From an uncultured Oscillospiraceae bacterium (GTDB taxonomy: Bacteria > Bacillota > Clostridia > Oscillospirales > Ruminococcaceae): a stretch of DNA of 64,000 nucleotides. Where the stretch lies: assembly GCA_934481385.1 (NCBI GenBank), contig CAKSPD010000002.1, positions 1-64,000 of the forward strand, written 5' to 3'. Position numbers and translations under genes: made by a program. Below the pieces are notes generated by a model. It was not told the DNA's origin and did not search any database. It saw only the letters and a list, made by a program, of their open reading frames with translations. How positions within the stretch are numbered: the first letter of the stretch is position 1; every line of letters starts with the position of its first letter. Below, piece by piece: positions 17,077 through 27,422 of the stretch.

Positions 17077-18240
17077 ATGTCTGAAAAGAGAGATTACTAT
17101 GAAGTGCTGGGGATACAGAAAGGTGCTTCTGAAGATGAAATCAAAAAGGCTTTCAAAAAGAAAGCAAGAGAATTTCACCCTGACCTGCACCCTGATGACC
17201 CGACATGTGAAGAAAAATTTAAAGAGGCTAATGAGGCTTATGAAGTCCTTTCTGACCCTGACAAACGTGCAAAATATGACCAGTTCGGTCATGCCGGTGT
17301 TGACCAGTCATTCGGTGCCGGTGGCGGAATGGGTGGATTCACGGATATAAACGATATTCTTGAAAATATCTTCGGAGGAGGTTTCGGAGGATTCGGAGGA
17401 TTCAGCGGTAGCAGTTTCAGCGGAGCTTCTTCACGTTCTTCTGCAAATGCTCCAAGACGTGGTTCGGATATAAATGAATCCGTTATACTTACATTTATGG
17501 AATCCTGCAAAGGCGTTAAAAAGGATATAAAAATAAACAGAATGTCAAAATGTGATGCATGTAACGGTACAGGTGCTAAATCCGGAACTTCTGCTGAAAT
17601 CTGTCCTGACTGTCAGGGACGTGGTACAATAAAAGTTACACAGAGAACAGGTTTTGGAACTATATCTTCTGCAAAGACTTGTCCTCACTGCGGAGGAAAA
17701 GGAAAAATCATCAAAAATCCATGTGATGCCTGCCATGGTGTCGGAAGAAAACGTGTTGTAAAAACTGTAAGCGTTGACTTCCCTGCCGGTATTGCTGACG
17801 GTCAGACTTTAAGACTTTCCGGTATGGGTGACAGCGGTATAAACGGCGGGCCGGACGGAAACCTCAATGTCAATATAACTGTTCAATCTCACCCTCTGTT
17901 TACCCGTGACGGATACGACATTCACTGCGAAATCCCTGTAACTTATGCTCAGGCAGTTCTTGGTGCTGAAATTACTGTTCCGACTATTGACGGAAATGTT
18001 AAATATAATATCGGTGAAGGAACTCAGCCGGGTACTGTATTCAGACTCAAAGGAAAAGGCGTTAAAAAGCTCAGAGCAAATGACAGAGGAAATCAGTATG
18101 TAAAGGTTACTATTGAAGTTCCGAAAAATCTTTCCAAAAAACAGAAAGATATTATAAAGGAATTTGATGATACCCTCAGTGAAACCAACTACACCAAGCG
18201 TAAATCGTTCTTTGATAAAATAAAGGAAATATTCAACTGA
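17077..18240 (+). CDS. dnaJ: Chaperone protein DnaJ (Hsp40)
   Basis: A 387-residue type I Hsp40. The J domain carries HPD at residues 34-36, followed by a Gly/Phe-rich segment (FGGGFGGFGG) and a zinc domain with four CxxCxGxG repeats (CDACNGTG, CPDCQGRG, CPHCGGKG, CDACHGVG), then the C-terminal peptide-binding domains. It stimulates DnaK ATPase and delivers substrates. AAAGGAG is seven bases before the ATG. It is the last chaperone gene of the operon. Confidence 0.97.
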   Translation: MSEKRDYYEVLGIQKGASEDEIKKAFKKKAREFHPDLHPDDPTCEEKFKEANEAYEVLSDPDKRAKYDQFGHAGVDQSFGAGGGMGGFTDINDILENIFGGGFGGFGGFSGSSFSGASSRSSANAPRRGSDINESVILTFMESCKGVKKDIKINRMSKCDACNGTGAKSGTSAEICPDCQGRGTIKVTQRTGFGTISSAKTCPHCGGKGKIIKNPCDACHGVGRKRVVKTVSVDFPAGIADGQTLRLSGMGDSGINGGPDGNLNVNITVQSHPLFTRDGYDIHCEIPVTYAQAVLGAEITVPTIDGNVKYNIGEGTQPGTVFRLKGKGVKKLRANDRGNQYVKVTIEVPKNLSKKQKDIIKEFDDTLSETNYTKRKSFFDKIKEIFN

Positions 18241-18254
18241 TACGGAGGTGCTGT

Positions 18255-19061
18255 GTGATATTCAGTGCATATCAAGTTATATTCTTTTTCTTTATTTATG
18301 CTTTTCTGGGCTGGTGTACTGAAGTTATATATGCTGCTGTCAATTCAGGAAAATTTGTAAACAGAGGTTTTCTCAACGGCCCTTACTGTCCGATTTATGG
18401 ATTCGGTGTTGTTGCAGTTGTACTCTGTATATATCCGATTAAGGATAACTTACCCGTTTTATTCTTTGGTTCTGTCATACTGACAACTCTGCTTGAATTT
18501 ATCACCGGATTTGTCCTTGAAAAAATTTTCAATGAAAAATGGTGGGACTATTCCGATGAACATTTCAATATAAAGGGATATATCTGTCTTAAATTTTCAC
18601 TTATGTGGGGGCTTGCCTGCATAATTGTAATAAGGGTAATTCACCCTCTTATAATAAAATTTGTTGATTTTGTTCCGCATATTGTAGGTATAATTATAAT
18701 ATCAATACTTTCTGCGGGAATTTTAAGCGATATTATCATAACTGTTTTCGCAATTATGAAAATCAAGAAAAATATCAAGCTTATACAGTCAATATCAGAT
18801 GAAATGAAAAATATTTCCGACTTTACGGGTGAAAAAATTTATGACAAAGTAAACACCCTTATAGAAAAGAACGAAGAATATAAAGAAAAAATTTCCGAAA
18901 CGCATCAGCATCTTGAAGAACTTAAAGAAAAATATAAAAACATTGTCGAATCCAAAGGCATTGTAAACAAACGTATCGAAAATGCTTTTCCTAAGCTGAA
19001 AATAAATACAAGAAAAAGCCTCAGAGAATTAATTGAGGAAATAAAGTCAAATCGTGAATAA
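18255..19061 (+). CDS. Putative ABC transporter permease, CmpB-like (PF06541 type)
   Basis: A 268-residue protein with about five or six hydrophobic helices in the first 180 residues and a Lys/Glu-rich coiled coil in the last 80. The segments FLGWCTEVIYAAVNSGKF and RGFLNGPYCPIYGFG are hallmarks of the family annotated 'ABC transporter type IV, CmpB'. Its transport role is not proven, and no ATPase is adjacent. The start is GTG at 18255, just after GGAGG. It lies 14 bases after dnaJ and probably shares its transcript. Confidence 0.8.
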   Translation: MIFSAYQVIFFFFIYAFLGWCTEVIYAAVNSGKFVNRGFLNGPYCPIYGFGVVAVVLCIYPIKDNLPVLFFGSVILTTLLEFITGFVLEKIFNEKWWDYSDEHFNIKGYICLKFSLMWGLACIIVIRVIHPLIIKFVDFVPHIVGIIIISILSAGILSDIIITVFAIMKIKKNIKLIQSISDEMKNISDFTGEKIYDKVNTLIEKNEEYKEKISETHQHLEELKEKYKNIVESKGIVNKRIENAFPKLKINTRKSLRELIEEIKSNRE

Positions 19062-19066
19062 AAAAC

Positions 19067-19107
19067 AGACAGCGGATTTTATTTATTTTAATCCGCTGTC
19101 TTTTTAT
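19067..19107. terminator. Terminator of the heat-shock operon, shared with the ABC permease
   Basis: 12-bp perfect stem, AGACAGCGGATT (19067-19078) with AATCCGCTGTCT (19090-19101), then TTTTTATT. An A run precedes it, so it can also end the convergent permease gene. Confidence 0.88.
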
Positions 19108-19123
19108 TATATCTTTCTTTTGT

Positions 19124-21382
19124 TTACTGATAAATATTGTAGTCTGTATATTTGTTGTATCCTGTATATTCTATATATCCGTTATCATCATAATAATATT
19201 CTTCGCCGTCATCAGTATAATAATATTCAACAGTTGCAAAAAGTTCATTATATACTTTATCAACAAGTTCTTTGTATTCTTTCGGGATATAATATATTTT
19301 TCCTGAAATAGCAACAGCTCCGCCTATTTCTTCGCTGTCATATACATTCTGTGATACATTTATAAGCTTTTCAAGGTCTGGATTAACTGTAACTGTTCCC
19401 ACTGAAAATGGTTTCATAGATGATGTATTTACATTTAATGATGATGAAAGAAAATACTTATCAGAAATTTTTGTATTATCCAACTTTTCCACATAGTAGA
19501 CAGGTATAACATTCTTATAAACCCATACATTAAGGCCTGCAAAGTCGCTCAGTTTAAAATTGTCCGGAGATGTATGGAAATTAGGTATCTTTTCATTGAT
19601 AAATGCTATTGTGTTTCTGAAATTTTCCCTTATTTCACAACTGTAACCGATATAGCCTATAATCTGACTTGAATTATATTCTTCTTCAGTCATTGTTTTA
19701 AGGTCAGTTGTATATGCATCAACAAGCTGATTAAATTCGTCCTTGCTGAGTTTAACGTCAAATGATGTATCTGTCTTTGCTTCAAAAAAGCTGATTTGAT
19801 TTCTATGGTTATCATATGAAGTTAAATAATTCTGTTCAAAATCCTCTTTTGCATATTCCGCAAAATCATTTGATTTATATACGGCTGATTTTATTTTACA
19901 GAAGTCTTCATAGCGGATTGTGTATTTTCTTGAAACGATATTTCCATTCTTCATATAGTATTTTATATCCAATTTAAAATCATCTTGACAGGTAACTTCA
20001 TTGTTTGAAAGTCCGTTTTCATATTTATCAAAATATAATTTATCGTTTTCATTATATTTTTCAGGATTTTCATACATATCAATATATTTTTTCTGAATAT
20101 CTGTAACAGTTTTTATTACATTTTTATCAGTATAACTATTATAGTTATTATATGAAAAAATGTTTGATTCCATATACCAGCTGTTATTCTGATTTAAATA
20201 TACACTTGAAACTCCTGCGGGACTGGGAACATATTTATATATTCCGAATCCGTTTGTAAAATCGCTCAAAATAACTATGATAAATATTGATGCGACTGTT
20301 CCTATAAATCTGAAAACAGAATAATGGAATTTTTTAAATCCTCTCTTTGTTACGATTTCAAAAATGAAATATACTATCGCACCGATAAATATTGAACCTA
20401 TATAATTATCATCGCCGATAAAGGATATTACATATATGATTACAAACAGCATTGCTGATGTTATTACATAGTAAAGTGTTTTATACACATATGGCTTTGA
20501 AACGTTTTCTGCTTTTCTTTTCTTATAAAGAAAATATGTAAGCAATACAATAAGCGATATGTAGATTATTATTGATACAAGCCAGTTGAAAAATAACGAT
20601 GTCTGGTCTATTCCGTTATCAAAAAGCTCAACAACATACATCATACAGCCGAAAGGACTTGTAAAATAAATCTGTTCATACATCAATGATTCTTTATCTA
20701 CTCCATAAGGGTCTGAATTGCAGATGCAGTATCCTAAAATAAAGAGAAATGCCGGAATAATTCCGTTTATGAGAACTGATGATGCTATTGCCTCAAATAT
20801 ACTTCCACAGCAGGTTATGCAGAATACTGTCAGAGTATAGAAAAGAATCATTGCAAATACAACACATACTCCGGCTGTATTGCACACTCTCAGACCTTCG
20901 GAAAAATCATCAAGTTTTAAGCCTAAGCCTATAAGTCCTATTAAATCCCCCAGAACCCACGCACATAATGCAGGAATGAGATATATTCCGAGTCCTGTCA
21001 GATAATCAGTGAAAAACCTTTGCGTTGAATTTAAAGGAAGCGAAAGATTCATATCAACACACGATTTTTTATACTGATACTTGAAAATGTTCATTGCCAC
21101 AACAAAACCTGCGAGAAGTGCAATTGAACCTGAAATTATTCCTGCTACAACAAATATATCAGTATCAGGAGATGAATAAGAACCGTTTGGATTTTTGTGA
21201 GTTTTTATATAGTATTCCGTATACAATACCATTGCCATTACAAGAGGATAGCCTATAAGGTGGAGTATACTTATTACTGTTGCAAGTTTGCGGTTTGTAG
21301 TTATGTTTGTCTTAATTCTTGCCATTATAAATGGATTTTTAAAAAAGCTCAGTTTCTTATTTGCTGATTTCGTTGCTGTCAT
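19124..21382 (-). CDS. ABC-2 type exporter permease, large
   Basis: A 752-residue membrane protein. Residues 30-400 hold about ten hydrophobic helices. The rest is a large hydrophilic domain ending in a Tyr/Asp-rich tail with YYYTDDG and YYYDDNG repeats. With the upstream ATPase and GntR regulator it forms a drug- or peptide-export module like YtrABC. The frame opens at 21421, but ATG at 21382 (MTATKSANKK) has GGAGGTG seven bases before it and is preferred. The gene then overlaps the ATPase by 26 bases. Substrate unknown. Confidence 0.8.
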   Translation of the reverse strand: MTATKSANKKLSFFKNPFIMARIKTNITTNRKLATVISILHLIGYPLVMAMVLYTEYYIKTHKNPNGSYSSPDTDIFVVAGIISGSIALLAGFVVAMNIFKYQYKKSCVDMNLSLPLNSTQRFFTDYLTGLGIYLIPALCAWVLGDLIGLIGLGLKLDDFSEGLRVCNTAGVCVVFAMILFYTLTVFCITCCGSIFEAIASSVLINGIIPAFLFILGYCICNSDPYGVDKESLMYEQIYFTSPFGCMMYVVELFDNGIDQTSLFFNWLVSIIIYISLIVLLTYFLYKKRKAENVSKPYVYKTLYYVITSAMLFVIIYVISFIGDDNYIGSIFIGAIVYFIFEIVTKRGFKKFHYSVFRFIGTVASIFIIVILSDFTNGFGIYKYVPSPAGVSSVYLNQNNSWYMESNIFSYNNYNSYTDKNVIKTVTDIQKKYIDMYENPEKYNENDKLYFDKYENGLSNNEVTCQDDFKLDIKYYMKNGNIVSRKYTIRYEDFCKIKSAVYKSNDFAEYAKEDFEQNYLTSYDNHRNQISFFEAKTDTSFDVKLSKDEFNQLVDAYTTDLKTMTEEEYNSSQIIGYIGYSCEIRENFRNTIAFINEKIPNFHTSPDNFKLSDFAGLNVWVYKNVIPVYYVEKLDNTKISDKYFLSSSLNVNTSSMKPFSVGTVTVNPDLEKLINVSQNVYDSEEIGGAVAISGKIYYIPKEYKELVDKVYNELFATVEYYYTDDGEEYYYDDNGYIEYTGYNKYTDYNIYQ

Positions 21383-22283
21383 AACCAAGCACCTCCAGTT
21401 CATAAATAAAGATTTCTTCAAGAGTAAGCGGTATTATGTCCATTACTATCGGGGATTTTGAGGCAAACGCTGATTTTATTGTATCAGTATCGCCTTTTGC
21501 AATTACATAGCATACACTCTGACGCTGTTCATAATGAAGAATTTCAAGTCCGGATTCTTCAAGCTGTTGTTTTGTATACACTCTTGCCATACCGTTTGAA
21601 TCAGGCGGAAATACAAGCTGTACCTTGTGAATATTGCTTTTGAGGCTGTCCAAATCTCTTGAAAATACGAGTTTTCCATGATGTATAAGGCATGCTGTAT
21701 CACAAACTTCATTGATTTCCTTGAGATTGTGCGATGATATTATAGTTGTAAGCTGTCTGTCAATCATTGCATCAATAAGCATCTGTTTTATTATAATTCG
21801 CATTGTCGGGTCAAGACCGTCAAAAGCTTCGTCCATAAGAAGATATTCCGTACGGCATGCAAGACCGATTATAACAATTGCCTGTCTTTTCATACCTTTT
21901 GAAAAATCCCCTATTTTCTTTTCAAGAGGAAGATTTATTCTTTGTCTTAAATTTTCAAAAATCTCCTCTGAAAAATCAGAATAAAAACTTTTGTAATAAT
22001 CTTTAAGGCTTTTTAAAGTAAATCCCGTAAATTGTACTGTTTCATCATTGATGAAAAATACTTTCTTTTTCACATCTACATTGTCATATACATTTTCGCC
22101 GTCAACGGTAACTTCTCCGCTGTCCTGAATGTATATTCCTGAAAGAAGTCTTAATATTGTGGATTTTCCTGCACCGTTTGAACCGAGAAGTCCGTATGCC
22201 GTACCTTTTTCAATTTTAAGACTTACATCATCGAGTGCTGTAAAGTCATCAAATTTCTTTGTAACGTTTTTAAATTCAATCAT
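21357..22283 (-). CDS. ABC transporter ATP-binding protein
   Basis: A 308-residue ATPase with Walker A GSNGAGKST, signature FSKGMKRQ (an SKGM variant common in ABC-2 exporters), Walker B YLLMDEAFDGLD and switch His in SSHNL. The C-terminal 90 residues form an accessory domain. It powers the permease encoded next. Its ATG shares one base with the TAA of the GntR gene (TAATG), so translation is coupled. Confidence 0.93.
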   Translation of the reverse strand: MIEFKNVTKKFDDFTALDDVSLKIEKGTAYGLLGSNGAGKSTILRLLSGIYIQDSGEVTVDGENVYDNVDVKKKVFFINDETVQFTGFTLKSLKDYYKSFYSDFSEEIFENLRQRINLPLEKKIGDFSKGMKRQAIVIIGLACRTEYLLMDEAFDGLDPTMRIIIKQMLIDAMIDRQLTTIISSHNLKEINEVCDTACLIHHGKLVFSRDLDSLKSNIHKVQLVFPPDSNGMARVYTKQQLEESGLEILHYEQRQSVCYVIAKGDTDTIKSAFASKSPIVMDIIPLTLEEIFIYELEVLGYDSNEISK

Positions 22284-22654
22284 TATTTTTCCCCCTTTAT
22301 ATCATTATATATCCTGTTTATGCGTTCTTTTAGTTCATCTGGTTCAGCACCATTTGTCAAAGCTTTGTGAACAGACGAATCAAAATCTGAAAGTATAAAT
22401 TCCTTTATAATTTCCCTGTTTATTTTAGCTATAAAGCTTCCACGCCCTGTAAGAGAATATATTATTCCGTTTCGTTCAAGTTCCTGATAAGCTTTTGCAA
22501 CAGTATTAGGATTTATTCCGCTTTCTTTAGCAAAATTTCTGACGCTTGGAATCTGGTCATTCTCTTTTAAACTTCCTTTTATGACAAGTTCGATTATTTT
22601 GAAATAAATCTGCTCATATATCGGCGTTCTGCTTGTCAAATCGATTGTGAACAT
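22283..22654 (-). CDS. GntR-family (YtrA-type) transcriptional regulator
   Basis: A 123-residue protein with an N-terminal winged helix-turn-helix (IYEQIYFKIIELVIKG, QIPSVRNFAKESGINPNTVAKAYQELERNGIIYS, GRGSFIA) and a short helical tail, the size and layout of the YtrA subfamily. These regulators usually repress their own ABC transporter operon. AAAGGAGG precedes the ATG. A matching inverted repeat lies just after the -10 box. Confidence 0.9.
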   Translation of the reverse strand: MFTIDLTSRTPIYEQIYFKIIELVIKGSLKENDQIPSVRNFAKESGINPNTVAKAYQELERNGIIYSLTGRGSFIAKINREIIKEFILSDFDSSVHKALTNGAEPDELKERINRIYNDIKGEK

Positions 22655-22677
22655 ATAAAAAATCCTCCTTTCACATC

Positions 22678-22704
22678 AAGTGTATTATCCTTACTATTAC
22701 ACTT
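22678..22704. promoter_or_regulatory. Putative GntR/YtrA operator
   Basis: Inverted repeat AAGTGTA (22678-22684), 13 bases, TACACTT (22698-22704). It lies directly downstream of the -10 box and before the RBS of the GntR gene, a good place for autorepression. Confidence 0.65.
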
Positions 22705-22706
22705 AT

Positions 22707-22735
22707 ATCATATCATACATTTTATGTTTTGTCAA
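22707..22735 (-). promoter_or_regulatory. Promoter of the GntR-ABC operon
   Basis: Minus-strand TTGACA (22730-22735), 17 bp, TATGAT (22707-22712). Confidence 0.8.
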
Positions 22736-22745
22736 TAGCTGTAAT

Positions 22746-22774
22746 AAAAAAAAAAGACAACTTTTTCAGTTGTC
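22746..22774 (-). terminator. Terminator of the polysaccharide operon
   Basis: Stem GACAAC (22756-22761) with GTTGTC (22769-22774), followed on the minus strand by ten T. The stop codon of the coiled-coil gene lies inside the hairpin loop. Confidence 0.85.
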
Positions 22775-23104
22775 CTCTTTTGGTGATTCCTCTTCGGAAA
22801 TATCTGTTGCTTTTACAAGGCGGTCTATTGTATTTGTATTAAGCTTTGCAGTAAGTTTAAGACGGTCTGTATCAGCTTTCAGTGATACAAGCTCATTTGC
22901 AAGACGCTTGAAAAGCTCCTTGTTCTGTTTCTGTTCGGCTTCAAGAACAGATATTCTTGATTCAAGTTCTTCAATTTTTTCAGCAAGCATTGAATTATAC
23001 TTATTCTGATTTTCTCCGAACTGTTTCAAATCTGATGATACCTTTAAAAATCCTCCGCTGTTTTCAGAATCATAGGTACTGCATTTTTTCTTAACAGAAT
23101 CCAT
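22766..23104 (-). CDS. Small coiled-coil protein at the end of the polysaccharide operon
   Basis: A 112-residue hydrophilic protein. Residues about 35-90 form heptad-rich coiled coil (MLAEKIEELESRISVLEAEQKQNKELFKRLANELVSLKAD is the region) and the tail is acidic. There is no signal peptide or membrane helix, and I do not recognise the family. ATG at 23104 is chosen over 23125 because GGAGG lies seven bases upstream and the gene then no longer overlaps rmd. Being last in the operon it might organise or regulate assembly, but that is a guess. Confidence 0.6.
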   Translation of the reverse strand: MDSVKKKCSTYDSENSGGFLKVSSDLKQFGENQNKYNSMLAEKIEELESRISVLEAEQKQNKELFKRLANELVSLKADTDRLKLTAKLNTNTIDRLVKATDISEEESPKEDN

Positions 23105-23105
23105 T

Positions 23106-24032
23106 TTATCGCCTCCAGTAATCAAGTGTATTTTTTATTGTTTCCTCTATCGGAATTTCAGGTTTCCAGCCCGTATCAGCCTTGATTTTTGAAATATCAG
23201 CCTCTATTATTGGTATATCGGAAGGTCTTAATCTTTTGGGGTCAAGCGTAATTTTTATATCCTTTTCGGACAGGGAAATAATCATATCAAGTATTTTCTT
23301 AATTGCTATGGCATTACCGCTTCCGACATTATAGAGTTCGCCTGATTTTCCCTTTTCTCCGAGAAGCATATAGGCTCTTACAACATCACGGACATCAGTA
23401 AAATCACGCTTTGCATCAAGATTTCCCACGCACATTTCAGGAGCTTTCAGACCTTTTTCAATATCCGCAACCTGTTTGCAGAAGTCAGAAACAACAAACT
23501 GCGGTAACTGTCCTGCACCTATATGATTGAATGCACGAATCATTATTATATCCATTTTATATGCTCCTGCATATATCTTTCCAATCATAGACTGGCAGGT
23601 TTTTGTTACAGCATATATATTTGAAGGATTAGGCGGTTCTTTTTCAGAAACAGGACAGACTTTTACATATCCGTATTCTTCCCCTGAACCTATGAGAAGT
23701 ATTCTTGAATTAAGTCCTGAATCCCTTAAACAATCCAGAACGTTAAGAGTTCCTTTTATATTCACATCAACAGTAAGCTGTGGATTTTTCCATGAAAGTG
23801 CAACAGAACTCTGTGCTGAAAGATGATATATTATTTCCGGTTTTACTTCATTAAGAAGTTCTGAAATTTTATCCTTATCGAGAATATTAAGAATATGCGG
23901 TACGCATTCAGTATTCTTTATTTTTTCATTTTCAAGGCATGTGGAATGTACTTCATATCCGTTTTCAAGAAGTATTTCAGAGAGATAACCTCCGACAAAT
24001 CCTGCACCGCCTATTATTAAAACCTTTTTCAT
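23106..24032 (-). CDS. rmd: GDP-4-dehydro-6-deoxy-D-mannose reductase
   Basis: A 308-residue short-chain dehydrogenase of the extended NAD-epimerase group. It has a Rossmann GGAGFVGGYL, LIGSGEEYG, the catalytic pair in YAVTK, and RDFTDVRDVVRAY typical of Rmd. It would reduce the Gmd product to GDP-D-rhamnose. Gmd is encoded three genes upstream in the same operon, supporting this over other epimerases. Its start overlaps the stop of the GT gene by four bases (ATGA). Alternatives are another 4-reductase giving a different GDP-deoxyhexose. Confidence 0.8.
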   Translation of the reverse strand: MKKVLIIGGAGFVGGYLSEILLENGYEVHSTCLENEKIKNTECVPHILNILDKDKISELLNEVKPEIIYHLSAQSSVALSWKNPQLTVDVNIKGTLNVLDCLRDSGLNSRILLIGSGEEYGYVKVCPVSEKEPPNPSNIYAVTKTCQSMIGKIYAGAYKMDIIMIRAFNHIGAGQLPQFVVSDFCKQVADIEKGLKAPEMCVGNLDAKRDFTDVRDVVRAYMLLGEKGKSGELYNVGSGNAIAIKKILDMIISLSEKDIKITLDPKRLRPSDIPIIEADISKIKADTGWKPEIPIEETIKNTLDYWRR

Positions 24033-25153
24033 ACATTGCCTCCTGTAAGAGCTTCAAAAACTTCATCGAGAACTTTTCCTGAATCAAACATATCATGCAC
24101 ACGTCTGAAAGCATTTCTGCCGTATGCCTCACGCAAATTTCTATCTCCTGCAAGCATATTTATTGCATTTGCAAGCTGTATCGGGCTGGAAGGTTCAACA
24201 GTTATTCCGCTTACTCCGTCAACGCTTACATGCGGTACACCGGTAGGCAGAGCTGTATTTATCACAGGCTTTGAATATACCATCGCTTCAAGCTGAACTA
24301 TTCCGAACGCCTCACTGTTTGCAACTGAAGGAAGTACAAATATATCACAGTCGGCAAATGCACATTTCAAATCATCATCAGGCATAAATCCCATAAAATG
24401 AACATTATGCATATTATGATTTTCTGCATATTCTTTAAGAGATGTTTCAAGACTTCCTGTTCCTGCTATAAAAAGTTCACAGTTATGAACATTGTGAAAC
24501 GCTCTGAGAAGAACATCAACTCCCTTATAATATACAAGTCTTCCTGTAAAGAATACTTTTACTGCTGATTTATCAATAAGCATATCAGTAAGTACCGGTT
24601 TTTTATCTATGCTTAGATATTCCCTTATATTTATGCCATAAGGAATTACCTGACATTTTTCACGGAATTTTGATATATACGGTGAACTGTCTATATGTCC
24701 CTGTGTTGCAGTAATAATCAAATCAGCACGTTTAAGTAATTTCATCATTATCGGCTTATAAAAGAACATAAGCTTTTTCTGCTTTACAACATCACTGTGC
24801 CAGCTTATTACAACCTTACCCTTATATTCTGAAAGCAACAATGCAACATCAGCAAGCGGAAACGGCATATTTATATGAATTACATCGGATTTCTGCGAAA
24901 GTCTGCGAAAATTTTCTATAAATGAAACTGAAAGCGGACATGAAAAATAAGTTCCGAAACTTCCGGAACGAATTATTTTCGCTCCTCCGATTTTTTCGTT
25001 TATGGTTCTTCCTCTGCCGTCACGGCAGACAAGAACAATCAAATCAGATTTTTCACTGAAACTTTCCGCATACTGTTTTACAAGACTTTCGATTCCGCCG
25101 ACATGCGGATAATATGCCTTGTTTACTTCAAGTATTCTTAATTTTCTTTTCAT
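24029..25153 (-). CDS. Glycosyltransferase family 4
   Basis: A 374-residue GT-B transferase. The N-terminal domain starts with LEVNKAYYPHVGGIESLV, a glycine-rich acceptor loop. The C-terminal donor domain has FTGRLVYYKGVDVL and the E-x7-E motif in SEAFGIVQLEAM. It probably adds D-rhamnose or mannose from a GDP donor to a lipid-linked glycan. Overlaps of four bases on both sides place it firmly in the operon. Confidence 0.88.
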   Translation of the reverse strand: MKRKLRILEVNKAYYPHVGGIESLVKQYAESFSEKSDLIVLVCRDGRGRTINEKIGGAKIIRSGSFGTYFSCPLSVSFIENFRRLSQKSDVIHINMPFPLADVALLLSEYKGKVVISWHSDVVKQKKLMFFYKPIMMKLLKRADLIITATQGHIDSSPYISKFREKCQVIPYGINIREYLSIDKKPVLTDMLIDKSAVKVFFTGRLVYYKGVDVLLRAFHNVHNCELFIAGTGSLETSLKEYAENHNMHNVHFMGFMPDDDLKCAFADCDIFVLPSVANSEAFGIVQLEAMVYSKPVINTALPTGVPHVSVDGVSGITVEPSSPIQLANAINMLAGDRNLREAYGRNAFRRVHDMFDSGKVLDEVFEALTGGNV

Positions 25154-26295
25154 ATCAGTTCCCTGTAAACCTTATACAATATTTCAGCCGATTTGTCCCA
25201 TGTAAAGTTTCCGGCACGTTCAATGCCCTCAATTTTCAATTTCTGACGCAGATTTCCGTCACGATAAATTCTGTCAAGACCTTCCGCAATACTGTTTACA
25301 GAATAAGCATCAACTTTTACTGCACAGTTTCCTGTAACTTCGGGAAGTGATGCTTCATCTGACACAACAACAGGTACTCCGCATGCCATAGCTTCAAGCG
25401 GCGGCATTCCGAATCCCTCATATATTGACGGAAAAACAAATGCAACTGCTCCGCACATAAGAGCATTTATATCCTCAGACGGAATATATTTCGTAAAAAT
25501 CACACGTTTCTGAATACCAAGTTTTTCAGCCTTTGAATATATATTATCATACAGCCAGCCTTTGCCTCCTGCCAGAACAAGATTGGGCGGATTTTCTGTA
25601 TTTTTTACAAATTCGGCATAAGCCTCAATAAGTCTTTCAATATTTTTTCTCGGCTCAATAGTTCCAAGATAAAGAAAATATTCATCACCGGTTTCAAAAT
25701 CTTTTTTAACCCTTTCGATTTTATCCCTATCATCACATGGATAAAATCTTTCCAAATCAACACCGCATGGAACTACTCTTATTTTATCCTGATACTGCGG
25801 AAAATACTTTATTATCTCAGATTTTGAAAATTCCGAATCAGTGACTATCATATCAGCTCTTTTCACAGACTTTTTAAGGCCTGTATCAAGCATATATTTT
25901 GTTCTTGCCCTTACGGTTTCCGGAAAAGCCTTGTAAACCATATCATGAACAGTAACAACACTCTTTCCTTTAACGCATGGCGGAACTATATAATTAAAAA
26001 AATGCGTTATATCGCAGTCCGAACCAAAAAATTTATAATAAGGAAAAGGCAGAAAATTTGAAATCAGCCTGTAAAGATAACCTGAAAAATCTGCTGTATT
26101 TGTTTTTATTCCCGTATTTAAAAACTGTTTTATGCGTTCAGTTTTCTGTGTATCATTTTTCTGTGAAAAAAAATTATATATATAGCTGTTGTCTGGGTAA
26201 AGTCTTGCCATTGCTGTTGTCTGACCAGCCTCACACCAGCCTATTCCTGTTATTCTTTCACTTACAATCGGCAAGGCATCAAATGCTATTTTCAT
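25150..26295 (-). CDS. Glycosyltransferase family 4
   Basis: A 381-residue GT-B transferase with [20 protein letters not shown] and the donor-site motif [17 protein letters not shown]. The start [10 protein letters not shown] resembles mannosyl- and rhamnosyltransferases such as WbpY/WbpZ types, but exact linkage cannot be told. It follows gmd after a 62-base gap with a strong hairpin, and overlaps the next GT by four bases. Confidence 0.88.
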   Translation of the reverse strand: MKIAFDALPIVSERITGIGWCEAGQTTAMARLYPDNSYIYNFFSQKNDTQKTERIKQFLNTGIKTNTADFSGYLYRLISNFLPFPYYKFFGSDCDITHFFNYIVPPCVKGKSVVTVHDMVYKAFPETVRARTKYMLDTGLKKSVKRADMIVTDSEFSKSEIIKYFPQYQDKIRVVPCGVDLERFYPCDDRDKIERVKKDFETGDEYFLYLGTIEPRKNIERLIEAYAEFVKNTENPPNLVLAGGKGWLYDNIYSKAEKLGIQKRVIFTKYIPSEDINALMCGAVAFVFPSIYEGFGMPPLEAMACGVPVVVSDEASLPEVTGNCAVKVDAYSVNSIAEGLDRIYRDGNLRQKLKIEGIERAGNFTWDKSAEILYKVYRELI

Positions 26296-26330
26296 TTCAA
26301 TCTTCCTTATTAAAAAAGTTTTCGGTTAAA

Positions 26331-26352
26331 CAGAGGGGTGTTCACCCCTCTG
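26331..26352 (-). other. Strong intra-operon hairpin after gmd
   Basis: Near-perfect palindrome CAGAGGGGTG (26331-26340) with CACCCCTCTG (26343-26352). On the minus strand it is followed by TTTAACCG and, 8 bases on, CTTTTTTAA. This is a weak terminator at best, so it may reduce expression of the downstream transferases or protect the upstream message. Confidence 0.6.
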
Positions 26353-26357
26353 ACAGA

Positions 26358-27413
<1,056 letters not shown>

Positions 27414-27422
27414 TTATTTAAA

